A stretch of 64,000 bases of DNA from Phoronis australis. Its lineage: Eukaryota > Phoronida > Phoronidae. The notes under the pieces were generated by a model. That model was not told the DNA's origin. It did no database searches and was given only the letters and a program-made list of their open reading frames with translations. Numbering within the stretch: the first letter of the stretch is position 1; each line of letters starts with the position of its first letter. The position numbers and the translations under genes are program-made. Positions 20,701 to 31,379 of the stretch are shown in pieces. Location: contig NMRA01000074.1 of NCBI GenBank assembly GCA_002633005.1, positions 638,835 through 702,834 on the forward strand, read 5' to 3'.

Positions 20701-23700
20701 CGCTCCGCCCATGTTGAAGAATCGTGCTTTGATCTGTCGCAGAAAGGGAGATTTGATGAACATTTCTCCAACGTGTAAGAGCATTCCATGCACGGTGTTG
20801 TACCATTTCTGGGAACGTAATTGTCAAGCATACATGTATATTGGGCATGAGCCTCAAATTGTCAAATTGTGACTGAGATTATGAATGAGATTGCAGTAAG
20901 TTTACATCAGTCTATTCTTTTTCAAGATTTTTTGGGAATGCATGCTATCTAATGCCCAATCATGGGCGGCGCACCATTAGGCGCTGGGGGGACTTTGGGA
21001 TAGCCCTCATTTACTTAAGTGCTGCGCCGCCCATGGTCTATGGGCGGTGCACCACAGGGGGACTAGGGGGGCGGGCTATAGCCCCACTTTTTTGAGTGCT
21101 GCGCCGCCGATGCCAATAAGAGAAAATATGATGTAGCTGCCACGCAAAAAGTTTGATGTCACGACCGCAATCGGCACACTGAGGCTGGAATCGGACACTG
21201 GACCAAAATATTTATCGACGAATTACATCGGTACAAAAGATTTCATAATTTTGGAACAAACACGACAGAAAATAGTATCTTTCACCAGAAATAACATTCA
21301 GTTAGCACCACAATAATTATATATGATCGTTACTGACAAAGGCACTCGGCATTTGAAGAAATGACACTACTATTGCTATTCGCGACTGGGCTTTGACAGT
21401 CCCGGTAAAAACTTCAATTAGATCGACAGTTCGAGCACGTAGTACTCGACTTTAAAGTCTTCAGAAAATTAAATCATAATTCAATAAAAGGCTTTAATCA
21501 CCACTTTTTCCACAGACTGAGTAGGCTAAGACTCGGTATCACTAGTTGAAGACGCCGGTGCGGGATGGTCGAGTTCGAGTGGCCTCAAACACGCAAAATC
21601 TGCTGATATGGAGAGGACTAACTTTTTACCTCTTTCACCTATGGCCTGAGCGTCGTCTTCACCCCATCGCCGTAACTGTCTGCATAACACTCGTCAAGCT
21701 CGCTTGCTAAATCTTCGTAACTTACAAATCCACAGTTGTTCACCTTTGCACGTACACTGTATACTGTCAACTGAACAAACTCTTCCACTGATGCCATCAC
21801 GTGGCGGTAAACCAAAAAATCCTTATACTTCCATTAAAATTCAAAATTTAATTATTTCCCAGTGTAGGTGATTCTTTCGTTAGCTGTCGTGTTATAAATC
21901 TATTACACAAATGGTCTAAAACTTAAGGAAGTGCAAAACCCATTGTACGAACGCCTTAAGTAAACCTTTCCACAAACGCTGCCTGTAGCTACAGGTACAT
22001 GCTGTTTCAAAGACAACGATCCACTCACCGCCATTATGACACGGTTCGCCTTCACACCAGTCGATTTTGTTTTCACAGTGTATTCCCTCGAAGCCAAAGC
22101 GACAACTGCATCTAAAGATGGACAGAAAATACACCAATGATAACTGCAAGTTACTTTGGTAAAAATGTCCCGTGACAAATGGAAAGAACATAGCCAAGAT
22201 TTGCGCCCCCCCCAAAAAAAGCACTTGATGACAAAGAAATTGTCTGGTATATAATAGTTGATTAACTCCCCGTTAACGCCTATTGTGTGGCCAACTGTCT
22301 ACTACTAGCTAGGTATCAAACACTCTAGAGAGCAATAGTCTAGGGAGGTTCTTATCCCAGGAGGACAGTCTGGGCTTCACAGTTGAGATCGGGGGCAAAT
22401 TTAAATGTTCTGATATGTTTCCCTATTTTAATATGAATTTGGAATGTATCAGTAAATGTCAAGTGACCATAAACATGGGTGGCGCACCATTGGGGGCTGA
22501 GGGGGACTTTTTTCATTGCTGCGCCAACCAGGGTCTATGGACGGTTCACCGCAGAGGGGCTGGGGGGCTATAGCACTACTTTTTTCAGTGCTACGCCGCC
22601 CATGAGTAAATTGAGGCTTATGTGTTTGGTGTCAATTTCGATCTGATTATACTCTGCACGGATTGGTGATTACTGACGTGATTTTAAAACGTCGGTTAAC
22701 AAAGCGTATGATCCCAGTAACAGTTTGCCTCGTGGCATTTCATACGGCTCAAACATGATGGACTATCAATTGGCTGATAGGCTCGTCAAATGAAACCCTA
22801 AGCTCTAGACAGGATACAGTAGTTTATAATTTGGAATTTTTTAGATACGGGTCACGGTTGAGGCCAAATACAGTTGTAGCTCCGGGGTATAAATGAGGTT
22901 TTGTGTTCCTCCTTTGATACAACCCTACCCTACAGTGAAATGTTGACTGCCACGCTGGCCCTGTTATTGCCCTAACTGCTCATTAAATGAGGACAGTGGG
23001 GCGTTGGTGGTCAGGGTAGCTTTCCGAGGACCAACAAAGTGTTTTGGGAGAAAAACGAAGTCAAACAAGACCACTCGAGTGAAAGGCGAATTTTTCACGA
23101 TACATTTACATGTACCTTGCAAAATGGCAGCCACTGATGTGGTCTACACGTACAAAGGTTTATCGGTATTTGGTACAGGTCATGGCAAAGCTTGGCAATA
23201 ATATCATAAAAAACGCCTTTAAACTTACAAAAACGTAACACGAGCTGTTACGTGACATGTGCCGTTGTTTTTGCATGGGTTCGACTTTGGATTACAAACG
23301 TTGAGCGTCGTTGCACAAGTGTTGTCGGTGAATCCGTCCGGACACCGGCAGTGGAAAGAGTCGAAAACTTTTCCGCACGTGCCTCCGTTCTTACACGGGT
23401 GACTGTCGCAGGCATTGATTTCTTCTTCGCAATACCCTCCTTTATACCCTCTTTGGCAAGTGCACGAATACGAGAACGACCCATCCGCATTCCTCACGCA
23501 AGAGGCACCGTTTGCACACTTATGATTTTTGCACGGATCTCGATTCAGCTCACAGTGGATTCCTTCGAACATCTCAGGACAAACACACCGATAAGAAATT
23601 ACTGAACTGTTGCGAGCACGCGAGCAAGTGGCCCCATTGACACACGGATGTGAGGTGCACGGGTCCATTTCGCTGTTTCTTCGGACCAAAGTGTGCCTCA

Positions 23701-23805
23701 GGACGCTGACGAAGTCATTTTGGATTTCGGTGAGAACATTGTGGAGTGCCGATACTTGCTCAGTGTACAGCAATGAACCAATAACCGTTAAGATGACTAG
23801 AACTT
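15230..23805 (-). CDS. single-pass transmembrane protein with seven and a half EGF repeats
   Basis: Eight minus-strand exons join in phase: 23229-23805, 22029-22111, 19637-19750, 19029-19225, 18761-18905, 17589-17742, 16891-16942 and 15230-15352. They give about 480 residues to a TAA. Order: a hydrophobic N-terminal segment, EGF 1-7, a half EGF with four cysteines, an acidic stalk, a membrane span, a basic stop-transfer KRQEK and a short acidic tail ending EDEFKDF. The general plan is that of Notch-ligand-like or fibropellin-like EGF membrane proteins, but no DSL, laminin or other diagnostic domain is present. The start is uncertain: an ATG at 23,852-23,854 would read into the exon, or an upstream exon supplies the signal peptide through the acceptor at 23,806. 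The gene is tail-to-tail with the TSP1/Ig receptor. Confidence 0.8.
16247..16715. repeat. dispersed repeat, copy A
   Basis: The sequence from GTCCAGTACCTGGATGCATG through TAATTTAAGGACTAATTCCC to GGGACTGTTTCATGCAA matches 28,057-28,570 along its length with many substitutions and indels. Short inverted words (AGTCCC..GGGACT) suggest a non-autonomous element. It lies beside an EGF-gene exon. Confidence 0.6.
18055..18655. repeat. (ATG)n tract with an embedded 42-bp repeat
   Basis: Six hundred bases of ATG/GAT trinucleotide repeat lie in an EGF-gene intron. Four copies of a conserved 42-bp unit (GATATTGGTGGAGGTGAGTT onward, ending GATGTTGGAAGC) are spaced 105-185 bp apart at about 18,130, 18,313, 18,459 and 18,563. 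Long frames on both strands (His/Ser/Ile or Asp/Met runs) are by-products of the repeat. Confidence 0.9.
18761..19225 (-). CDS. exon block: EGF 6, EGF 7 and a half EGF 8
   Basis: Exon 19029-19225 finishes EGF 5 (KFC), holds EGF 6 (CAEDPCANDGIC to CSCLLGFSGPQC) and starts EGF 7 (CEMKPCLNGATCT). Exon 18761-18905 completes EGF 7 (FKCKCHHEWTGVVC) and adds CAEVPCLPSKDC and YRC. The last unit has only four cysteines before the frame passes to the stalk exon in matching phase. The donor at 19,028 (ACG/GTTCGT) is weak but is the one that keeps the EGF frame. Confidence 0.75.
19637..19750 (-). CDS. exon: middle of EGF 5
   Basis: The phase 1-1 exon of 114 bp gives GSC, then a loop of about 24 residues and FQCLCPALYEG. 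With its neighbours it completes a six-cysteine EGF repeat with an unusually long third-to-fourth cysteine loop. Confidence 0.75.
20961..21112 (+). mobile_element. CATGGGCGGCGCA foldback element, copy 2
   Basis: Two tandem units, each CATGGGCGGCGCACC... to ...GTGCTGCGCCGCCCATG, with a central GGGCTATAGCCCC. This is the most complete copy. It lies in the EGF-gene intron. Confidence 0.75.
22029..22111 (-). CDS. exon: end of EGF 4, start of EGF 5
   Basis: The 83-bp exon supplies CSCRFGFEGIHC, the last half of EGF 4, and DWCEGEPCHNG, the start of EGF 5. It has donor GTGAGT and runs from phase 2 to phase 1, which fits both neighbours. Confidence 0.8.
22474..22604 (+). mobile_element. CATGGGCGGCGCA foldback element, copy 3
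   Basis: Same two-unit structure as the copy at 20,961, with more substitutions (GGTGGCGCACC start, CTACGCCGCCCATG end). It is 1.4 kb from copy 2 in the same orientation. Confidence 0.7.
23229..23805 (-). CDS. exon: hydrophobic N-terminus and EGF 1-4
   Basis: The exon starts in phase 1. It codes for VLVILTVIGSLLY, a probable signal sequence or anchor, then a coiled stretch (LTEIQNDFVSVL). EGF repeats follow with starts DPCTSHPCVNGATC, DPCKNHKCANGASC, NACDSHPCKNGGTC and NVCNPKSNPCKNNGTC. The fourth repeat is cut by a phase-2 intron with the strong donor GTAAGT and is completed in the next exon. Confidence 0.85.
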
Positions 23806-24007
23806 CTGAAATACGAATCGGAACGTATTCTAGATTATATGGATATTCACTCATGTTCTCAACAGGCCTACCTCGGCGACATAAATCTTCCCATGAATTT
23901 GTTGGAGTAATAAATGGTCGTGTCGTCCACCTATGGGTGATAATTATCGAAATGTTATAGGGCACGCCAGCTTTGTGTAGGCGTAAAAAAACAAACAATC
24001 GGTTCAA

Positions 24008-25248
24008 ATTATCCTATAAAACATTCCGTTAATGATAGACATACAGTAAGGAGGGAACTAAGCAGGGTCTGGGGAGCATCGCAACATACGAGACAAAAAC
24101 GTAGGCTAAGCCCTACTGAACGATTATACGCACGCAAATATTCCTCCAGTAAAGTGACAGTTTAGTGTCATCAATGCGCTCAGAATAAAAATTGTACTCT
24201 CAAAGCCACAAATCAATCCATACATTTTGTCAGAGATTCTCTGCCTTCACTATTCCACACACTCCCTGTCATTGGACCTGATATCTCTTGTTGCATATTC
24301 TTCCCATACCACAGGTGGTCGCTGCTCCCAGCAGTCCTCACCGGTAGCTCTAACTTTTCACCGCGCGGACCTCGCTGGTTCCCTGCGTGCCGCTAATTGG
24401 TCAGTAGCCAGCACGCAGGTATCACTTAATTTTTCTCGGGAGTTTTTTACACCGGCGTTTCTGATTGGCTACTCGAATTCTCATCAGGCAGCGCTTTACG
24501 CAAACAAACTGGCATCATAGATACTCAAAAGTCCATGCTGGCATGACTGATGGACTGAAGTCTAAATGTGGTCGGTTGTACAGACAAATCGGTGCTTAAA
24601 ATTTATGTTCAGGAAATGTTATAACGTAAAATTGCCGTGAGGACTTGACAGGGACCTCAGGGGTTTCACACTCCACTGATTTATTCACATTATTTTGAAA
24701 ACCCTTTGCCCAGTCGCACATTGTGTGTCATAAAAGAGATAAGCATACCAGCAGCTGACGCAGCAAGTAGAACTACTCTCGTTTATCACATTGGTGTAGA
24801 CTCACAGTTGAACTATGGTTTTCTGTAGACCCCAGACCGTCCCGAGTTGCACCACATACCAACTCGGGACGGTCTCTCACGACGATTAAGCGTTATGTGA
24901 TTCCTAGAAACTGTGGTTGCGCCTTTTCAAAATGCATCTTTCTACTGTCGATGACTTTTGTTTACGATACTGCCCTGTATTCATACAGCATGAATAACAC
25001 CCCGGTTAAATCGGCCAGATATGTGTTAATTGTACATGTATGTGCTTCACTCACGCGGCTATTAAACATCACTGCAGAAACGAAATAGTTGCTGCGACGC
25101 CACTTGCTTGTCAAGGCTAAAAATCGTACGCAGTCCGCCATTTTTTCACGCTGTTGTAAAGCTAACCAATGACTGCTGAGGTTACATCAACCAACGCTCA
25201 AGCGCGTGACACTGCATGATACCTGCGTGCTGGCTAGGCACGTAGGCA
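24008..25248. other. region upstream of the EGF gene
   Basis: No conserved gene seen. Inverted CCAAT words occur in ATTGGTCAG (near 24,394) and GATTGGCTAC (near 24,462), which would suit a promoter of the EGF gene. AGCCAGCACGCAGGTATC near 24,405 recurs inverted near 25,218. Confidence 0.3.
24834..24875. repeat. perfect 16-bp hairpin
   Basis: The arms 24,834-24,849 and 24,860-24,875 are exact reverse complements (AGACCGTCCCGAGTTG) with a 10-nt loop. No U-tract follows and no gene end is close. It may be a precursor-like hairpin or an element core. Confidence 0.8.
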
Positions 25249-25370
25249 GAGACCTTAGAGAGGGAGACGTTTCAGCTAGCGAAATCCTATTGGACGGCCA
25301 CTGGCGGCCATTGTTGTTCCATGGACCGTAGAGACGTCTAGCGGGTGTGTGTGGGAAAAAAGGAATATGG
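25249..25370 (+). repeat. duplicated leader-like segment, copy 1
   Basis: The segment is about 120 bp, from AGACCTTAGAGAGGGAGACG to AATATGG, and is shared with 26,870-26,989 at roughly 80% identity by eye. It contains GACGGCCACTGGCGGCCATT and ends at an ATG in good context, which opens only a short frame. Confidence 0.6.
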
Positions 25371-26869
25371 CTGATACTCGTGGTCAGCGGTCACGGAGAC
25401 GAGATATTTTATCTGATCATGTAGTTCATATAGATTTCCCATAGTTAATACCTCTGAGGGTAGTGCTGTGTCAAGTAACTACACAACAAGATATGCCGGC
25501 TGCAGTCCCTAAAAAGAGGATCAGAGGAGCTTTTTGCGCTGCAGAAAAACCGGACTTGCACTCCCCACTGATAGTGATAAAGACAGGTGAGATATACGAG
25601 TGATACAAAGAATTCTTTTTGTGAAAATGCTGCCTGTCAATCATTGATGTTGGCAGAGTGATTTGAACTTGTCTTACCTTTAAGTTTCAAGGTTTTATTT
25701 GATTACTCAAAGCAAAATTGTGGTAATCCGTTACATAAGGCCGAGATGATGGGTACTACTACTTGATTTCCAAGAGATAGGTAATAAACAGCAAGTGTGA
25801 GGACCTGCTAAGGAGAAATGCTGTGATGTTAACTTGTTCCAGTAGGCTACAGTGCTGTAGTGGTAAAATTAGAGGTAAGTAGGCGCCTAAAGCCCACCGT
25901 ATCACATTGAGCACTGAACGTAACTTACGGTGCGTAGGCGCTACTTTCAAATGCCAAAAGGTGGTTGGCTGCGCCTACGTGCGCCTACGCCCCACTACAG
26001 CATTGGTCCAGTAGACTAGTATGGGTTTAGTTAGGTCTTTACTGTGATGGGCATTCATTGTACTTTGAAGGACCTATAGTCCGAACGGTCAGTACTTGAA
26101 AAATATATCAATCAGGTGTTATTCCAAAGCAACATTACTCTGAAGGGTTATTACTTAGCTGCAATAATGGGAAAGAGTGAGTGACGCTGCTGATGCCACA
26201 TATTTTTCCTGCATGTTGTATTTGTTATAATATAAATGATATTTTTCCAGCTAATAGATCACAGCTACGCCACGAGTGAGCCCAGTGAAACACCCCCATC
26301 TGAGCACCATGCAGTGCTGCTTTAGTAAAGCTCTTAGGTGAGGTAATAGGACATAACTGGTAATGACCATAATTTCATCCTCCATGACTGATGGTTTTGT
26401 TATACCTATTGTATTGCTACCTAAAGCTCACCTCTCTAATTACTATAGTTATAAAAAAGCGGACTCTGTTGTTTTTGATTTCATGACTTGGATGTATACT
26501 TTTCTTTATCTGAAATGGTATTTCAAATATTTGTTTGGTTTAACACACTTGGGATTTTTAAAGCCCTTTGATTAAAAAATATGCTGAAAATCAGAGGATG
26601 AGTCTTAAGCCAGGCTGTTTGTTAAAAATCTGGGTGTGGACAAGTAGACAGTTGTAGGTAGTTAACATGTGTAGATACCTTAAATGTATTTTTGTATTCA
26701 TTCATTTCAGAAAGTTGTTGACTTGCATGAGAAAGTAAGTCAAGTGGGGATGCCGAAAAGTCTGCACCCAGCGGTCCCTATTGTGCCCGTGACTGTAGAG
26801 GGAATTGTCAGTGGTGCTGTCGGATTACGCATGGCGCCATTAACTTCAGCATCTTTGGTGCTACTATCA
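25371..26869. other. no gene recognised
   Basis: AT-rich, no conserved frame. A palindromic stretch near 25,878-25,990 repeats GTAGGCGC and GCGCCTAC words and could be another foldback element. Confidence 0.3.
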
Positions 26870-26989
26870 GAGACCGTAGATAGGGAGACAGTCCACCTAG
26901 CGAAATCCCATCGGACGGCCACTGGTGGACATTGTTGTTTCATGGACTGTAGACACGTCTAGCGAGTGTGCATGCAGTAAACAAATATG
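26870..26989 (+). repeat. duplicated leader-like segment, copy 2
   Basis: This is the second copy of the segment at 25,249, in the same orientation and 1.6 kb away. It also ends in ATATGG, followed by a very short frame. The duplicated pair may be old exon-1/promoter copies of an element or gene. Confidence 0.6.
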
Positions 26990-28056
26990 GCAAGATATCA
27001 CGGCTCCCGTCAGTAAAAAAAGCAATGTTGCTTTTTGCACTGCCTACAGCTGCAGCAACAGTTAATTGAAAATTCGTGACTCATGCTTTTTTGCTTCATC
27101 AATGATTAAGATAGGTGATGTTCATGATTGAAACAGAGGATATTTCTGCGTGAATCTCTTGCCCGTCATTCAGTGATGGACTGGGTGTCTTTACTATTTC
27201 CTGCATTTGATTGCTGATATAGAAAATTGTCATAAATTGTTTGCATGATTTTGGAAACTACTGATTAGTTTATTCTATGCCCATTGATGCTTTTAATTAC
27301 TTTTTTCATTTCGTTCTGCAGTCTTAATACATTCAGATCTAAAAGATAATTATATTAAATTATTTACTAATTTTATTAGTGTTTTTTATCATATATTTGT
27401 TATTCTTGATTATTTATTATAATTTATTTGCTATTACTTATTTAAATTATTTCTTGTTATCCCATACAGTCAACATCCTGGCTGTCGTTGATCAATAATC
27501 TGTATAATATGATCATGATATCTACTTCAGTGCATAATAACTATTATGTTTATGGTTTGGTAACCTACTTGATTATTTGGTGAAGGAAGTGTTCTTTTAA
27601 GGCACATTGAGCCATACATCTGTGGACACTTCGGTGGTATGTGTGTTACCTTGGAAACTTGTTACACTTCAGTGACGATGTTGTGTGTTTAGATTTTTGT
27701 TTTGACATGGGTTTTAAAACATCAAGTCAAGAAATAAGGCGTCGTTATGTTATTTACTCTGAAGTTGGCCTGCCGACGCAGGCTGAATATGCCTTTAACT
27801 AACTGCTGATAGTTGATTTAAAAATGTGAGTGATTTATGAGAGCTGGAAAGCTTAGTAAAAAATATCCAAAATAGATTGCATATTCAATAGGCATCTTGG
27901 CTGTTTTATGGGGCATACGAGGCAGGTTTACTGGACTTCAGACAGGAATTCCATCTCTTGCATGTTTGGAACCCGTACCCCTCTTGCCTCCAGTTTCATT
28001 CACCACAACCCACCCCAATGCGCTACCCATTTCAGATACCATCGGGCACGGATGCT
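26990..28056. other. AT-rich stretch, no gene recognised
   Basis: The part 27,330-27,470 is almost pure A+T. No coding, RNA or element signature could be supported. Confidence 0.35.
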
Positions 28057-28570
28057 TGGCGTCCAGTGAATCAGTCCCAAGTAGTGACTCCACTGTTGCC
28101 TAAAACTACTACGTTTTTGGGAGTTTTCTACGTCGAATTCTTAATGATTGAAAATAAGTAGGGATTTTTTCATGCAATGCACCTAATTTAAGGACTAAGT
28201 CCCTAAATGTTTTGACTGAATTTAGAGCTCAGTTTTTAGTTATATTATTATAAAACATCATAAGTCAAAAGAGGAGTTCATAATAAAGATAAAATGATAG
28301 AAAAATATAAAAACTGTGAGCAAAGAACAAAAAAATTCCTAAAAGATTTACCAACTCAGTTGAGTACAGGCAGATCCAGGGTGGCGGGTCAAAGGGGTCT
28401 GGACCCCCATTTTCCTTGATTGTAGTGATATCAATGCTAGAATTTTCAAATTGTTGACTTGGGCCACCTTTCTTAAAAAATCATCATCCGATCCCCCCTC
28501 CATTTAAAAATCCTGGATATGACCCTGTTGGGTCGATATTTGGCACAGTTTCATGTAAATGGGCACAGAC
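28057..28570. repeat. dispersed repeat, copy B, interrupted by a second element
   Basis: Matches the repeat at 16,247-16,715. The copy is interrupted at about 28,374-28,530 by a GC-rich insert (CAGATCCAGGGTGGCGGGTC to AAAATCCTGGATATGACCC). That insert resembles the CAGTGGCGGATC miniature elements elsewhere in the window, so it is a nested insertion. Confidence 0.55.
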
Positions 28571-29951
28571 ACAACTGCTTGAATCTAGAACGTCTTTAAG
28601 ATGTGAATTTTCGAAAGAAAGATCTACTAATTTCTCCATTTTCTTTTAAAACAAAGTTTGTGTGTTAAAAGATTACATAATTAATTGTTAATTAATTGAT
28701 ATTAACACTTGGAATATTGGGGGAAGAAAGCTATCTCTGCCCCCAACCTTTCAATTGGTTGAAGGGCATCCCCCACTCCTATCTCTTCTTCAGCATATCC
28801 ATTTGATGTTTATTACATTCCTGACCCCCCTGGACAAAATCTTACAGGTTCGGTACCTGCACATTCTCCAATAACTTGCTTTCATCTGCTCAGCTGTTAT
28901 TACTGAGTCTCCCTCTTGCTTATGATGCATTTCTCGTAATTTATATTACCTTTGCTGCCCAAATGTTTTCTTGGTTTACTCTATATTTTGCCTATGTGTA
29001 TTTTTCCATTACAGTGCTCGTGTTTTTTGTTTTCAATATTTTAAACAAAGACACTTCACTGACAATTTTGAATTTGACAAACTAAGATCGGCCATAGTGA
29101 ATGCCTTGCGTACTTCGTCGGCCCACACACACCCGCTAGGTGTCGCCACGGTCCATGACGCAATAATGGCGGCGGCCTTGGTGAATAATCTTGTTAGCGT
29201 CTTTGACGTAGGGGACCAGCGAGCGCGCGGACTGGATTTTCCCGCCACCTGTTGTCATTCCAGTCTTCTCAGAATAACAGTTTCTTACTAAGTGAAGCTG
29301 ACAACGACTGTCGTTGGGCAGCGACTTGGCAGCCAGTGAAAGGGAACCTCTGCCACTGTAAGCGGACGAGTTCGACTAAACACAGAAAGAAAAATGGCCA
29401 GCATTGTCAGGCGTGCCTAATTGCAAAAACTGGGAAAGTCGCCAGTGTAAGTTTATTCGTTTACCATGGCTACCACCTTACCGGCCCTCACTGCCCTCAC
29501 ACGGATCGATGTGTGGACAAAATAGTTTTATTTTCACACTGTAAAGATGTGGGGCACTCATTTCTTATGCAATATTGATGCCATAACTACAACTGTAAAA
29601 TCATGTCGAATAGAATGATTCAATTAGTGCACATTATTTTCAGATACGTCAGTGCGAAAGGAAATTAACTAATAATATTTAATTTACACTCAGCCCTTTT
29701 AGTTGTGACCCACAGTTGCATTGGATTTTTTCTTTGAACGAAATCGTTACACATCTGTGTGTCAACGTTAGAGCAAAACATAATTTGTGATAGTCTTTAA
29801 CACGGCCGATTCTGAACAGTGCAAAGCCTTACTACGTAAAGAAAAAGTCGCCAAGTCAAGTTCTCCTCGAAAGCTACTCAAAGCTCACCGTCAATTACCC
29901 GCTGCCAGCTCGTATACCCGCACGAACGTCGTCAACTACATGTACCCCCGC
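28571..29951. other. no conserved gene; CpG-rich patch at 29,090-29,250
   Basis: The patch 29,090-29,250 has many CpG dinucleotides, a TTTCCCGCC word (E2F-like) and GCAATAATGGCGGCGGCC, the reverse complement of a YY1-like GCCGCCATTATTG. It looks like a promoter or young CpG island, but no following exon could be identified with confidence. Confidence 0.3.
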
Positions 29952-30109
29952 CCACTGGTGGATTTAGAGAGGGGGGGACAAGGGGGCCATGGCCCCCCTA
30001 AGATTCCCCAGATTATATCTGGCGGTTCGGGGGTGCGAATGCCTGATGGGCAAAATCCTGGCTAATACTCTGTCCTGCCCCTCAACTTAAAATCCTGGAT
30101 CCGCCCCTG
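29952..30109. mobile_element. miniature element with CACTGG(T/C)GGAT ends
   Basis: The left end CACTGGTGGATTTAGAG and the right end CTGGATCCGCCCCTG are imperfect inverted repeats. The interior has GGGGG and CCCCC tracts. It has the same form as elements at 34,334, 36,983 and 63,293. Confidence 0.55.
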
Positions 30110-31379
30110 CCGCCGTTCCTCCAGTCGGCACGAGCACAACTAGGCACTTGCGTCATCGCGTCACTACACCGTTGAAGCAGGTTTGAGATAAAGATGGAAG
30201 CATCCCATCAGCGGTGGATTTTGTAATTTGAAAAATTAGTTTCAAAACGTTCTTTCAGCTGCTCGTCACTTCGTCGATTTTTCTTTCTCGAGTTATAGCA
30301 AGTCTCCTTATTTGGTATGGCAAGACATGGACGCAGAATACTTCCCTTATGTGGAAAATGTGACCTCTGTCCTTTGATGTAAACAAAATAATGGCGCCTT
30401 CAAGCAGCAGTTAGTCCGATTAAGATGCAACCGTTACGAGTCTTTGCTGTTTAAAGTTAATTATTAAGATACATGTATCGGGAAGTATTCAAATATATTC
30501 TACAATGCATATGGATTTTTGGGAAATCGTTTGCTTCATTGGCTTGTTTCATGCTGTGTTGTCGACTTCGGATTTGGAGTGCAATCACACACGAGTTTCT
30601 CCTCGTGTGTATTTCGAAAACCGTGAATTTTGTGATTTTTTTCCAGAATCCCCTCACAGCGAAAAATTAGAAACTCCGTACTAGACGTTGTGAGATAGTA
30701 CTTTCGTCAGCAATTGTTTAAAAGTCCATTTGACGAGCTTTCGCGTTTCATGCCTCTTTAAAGGACAAAATTGGCTTTAGGGCTGAAAAAAACCTTAATG
30801 ATTGTCATAGACAAGGTAACTTTCATGAAAATATCATCTTTGACCAAAAAGATAACACAACGTCTTCCGTGTGTTATTGTGCTTTTATCAAAAGTCACCT
30901 ATACTCGACTTTAGCTTCCAGTTAATTCGCTAATAACCTAGTCACCCGCCGCCAAGACCGTCTCATCTACGCCTAGTCGGCTCACTAAAAACTAACGGAA
31001 AGTGGAAATCGACGGTAATTCGTGTGTCCGTTGAAAAAGAGTTCGGAAATGAGAGTGCCTATGAGCTAGGAACCAGTAAGTCTCTTACTGGTTCCTAGCT
31101 ATGAGCAAGATAATCAGCACACACGAAGGCAAGTTATTAGAAACTAAATGGTCACTTGACATTGCTTTTCATGAATGACATTACAAGAAATTGTCATACT
31201 TTTTCGTCTTATAATATCGCAGTGGTGATAAGACCAGATTTTAACGTTGGCTTACACAGATAGAGCTTCGGCAACATGTTAAGCACGGAAGAGAGCGTGT
31301 GATTTTTTCAGAGTTCACAGGTTCACGCTAGCATTAGCGTTGTGATCCATTGGAGGGCTTCGGCTATTTCATTGGCCAA
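30110..31379. other. no gene recognised; contains a 17-bp hairpin
   Basis: No conserved frame. A perfect hairpin lies at 31,064-31,100 and is listed separately. Confidence 0.35.
31064..31100. repeat. perfect 17-bp hairpin with 3-nt loop
   Basis: AGCTAGGAACCAGTAAG, loop TCT, then its exact reverse complement. The outer flanks continue with ATG / ATGAGC words. No gene end is nearby. Confidence 0.8.

Noticed and set aside
20518-20872. Open frames within the EGF intron, one with several cysteines
   Set aside because: Cysteine spacing does not fit EGF or another module, and the flanking exons already join in phase.
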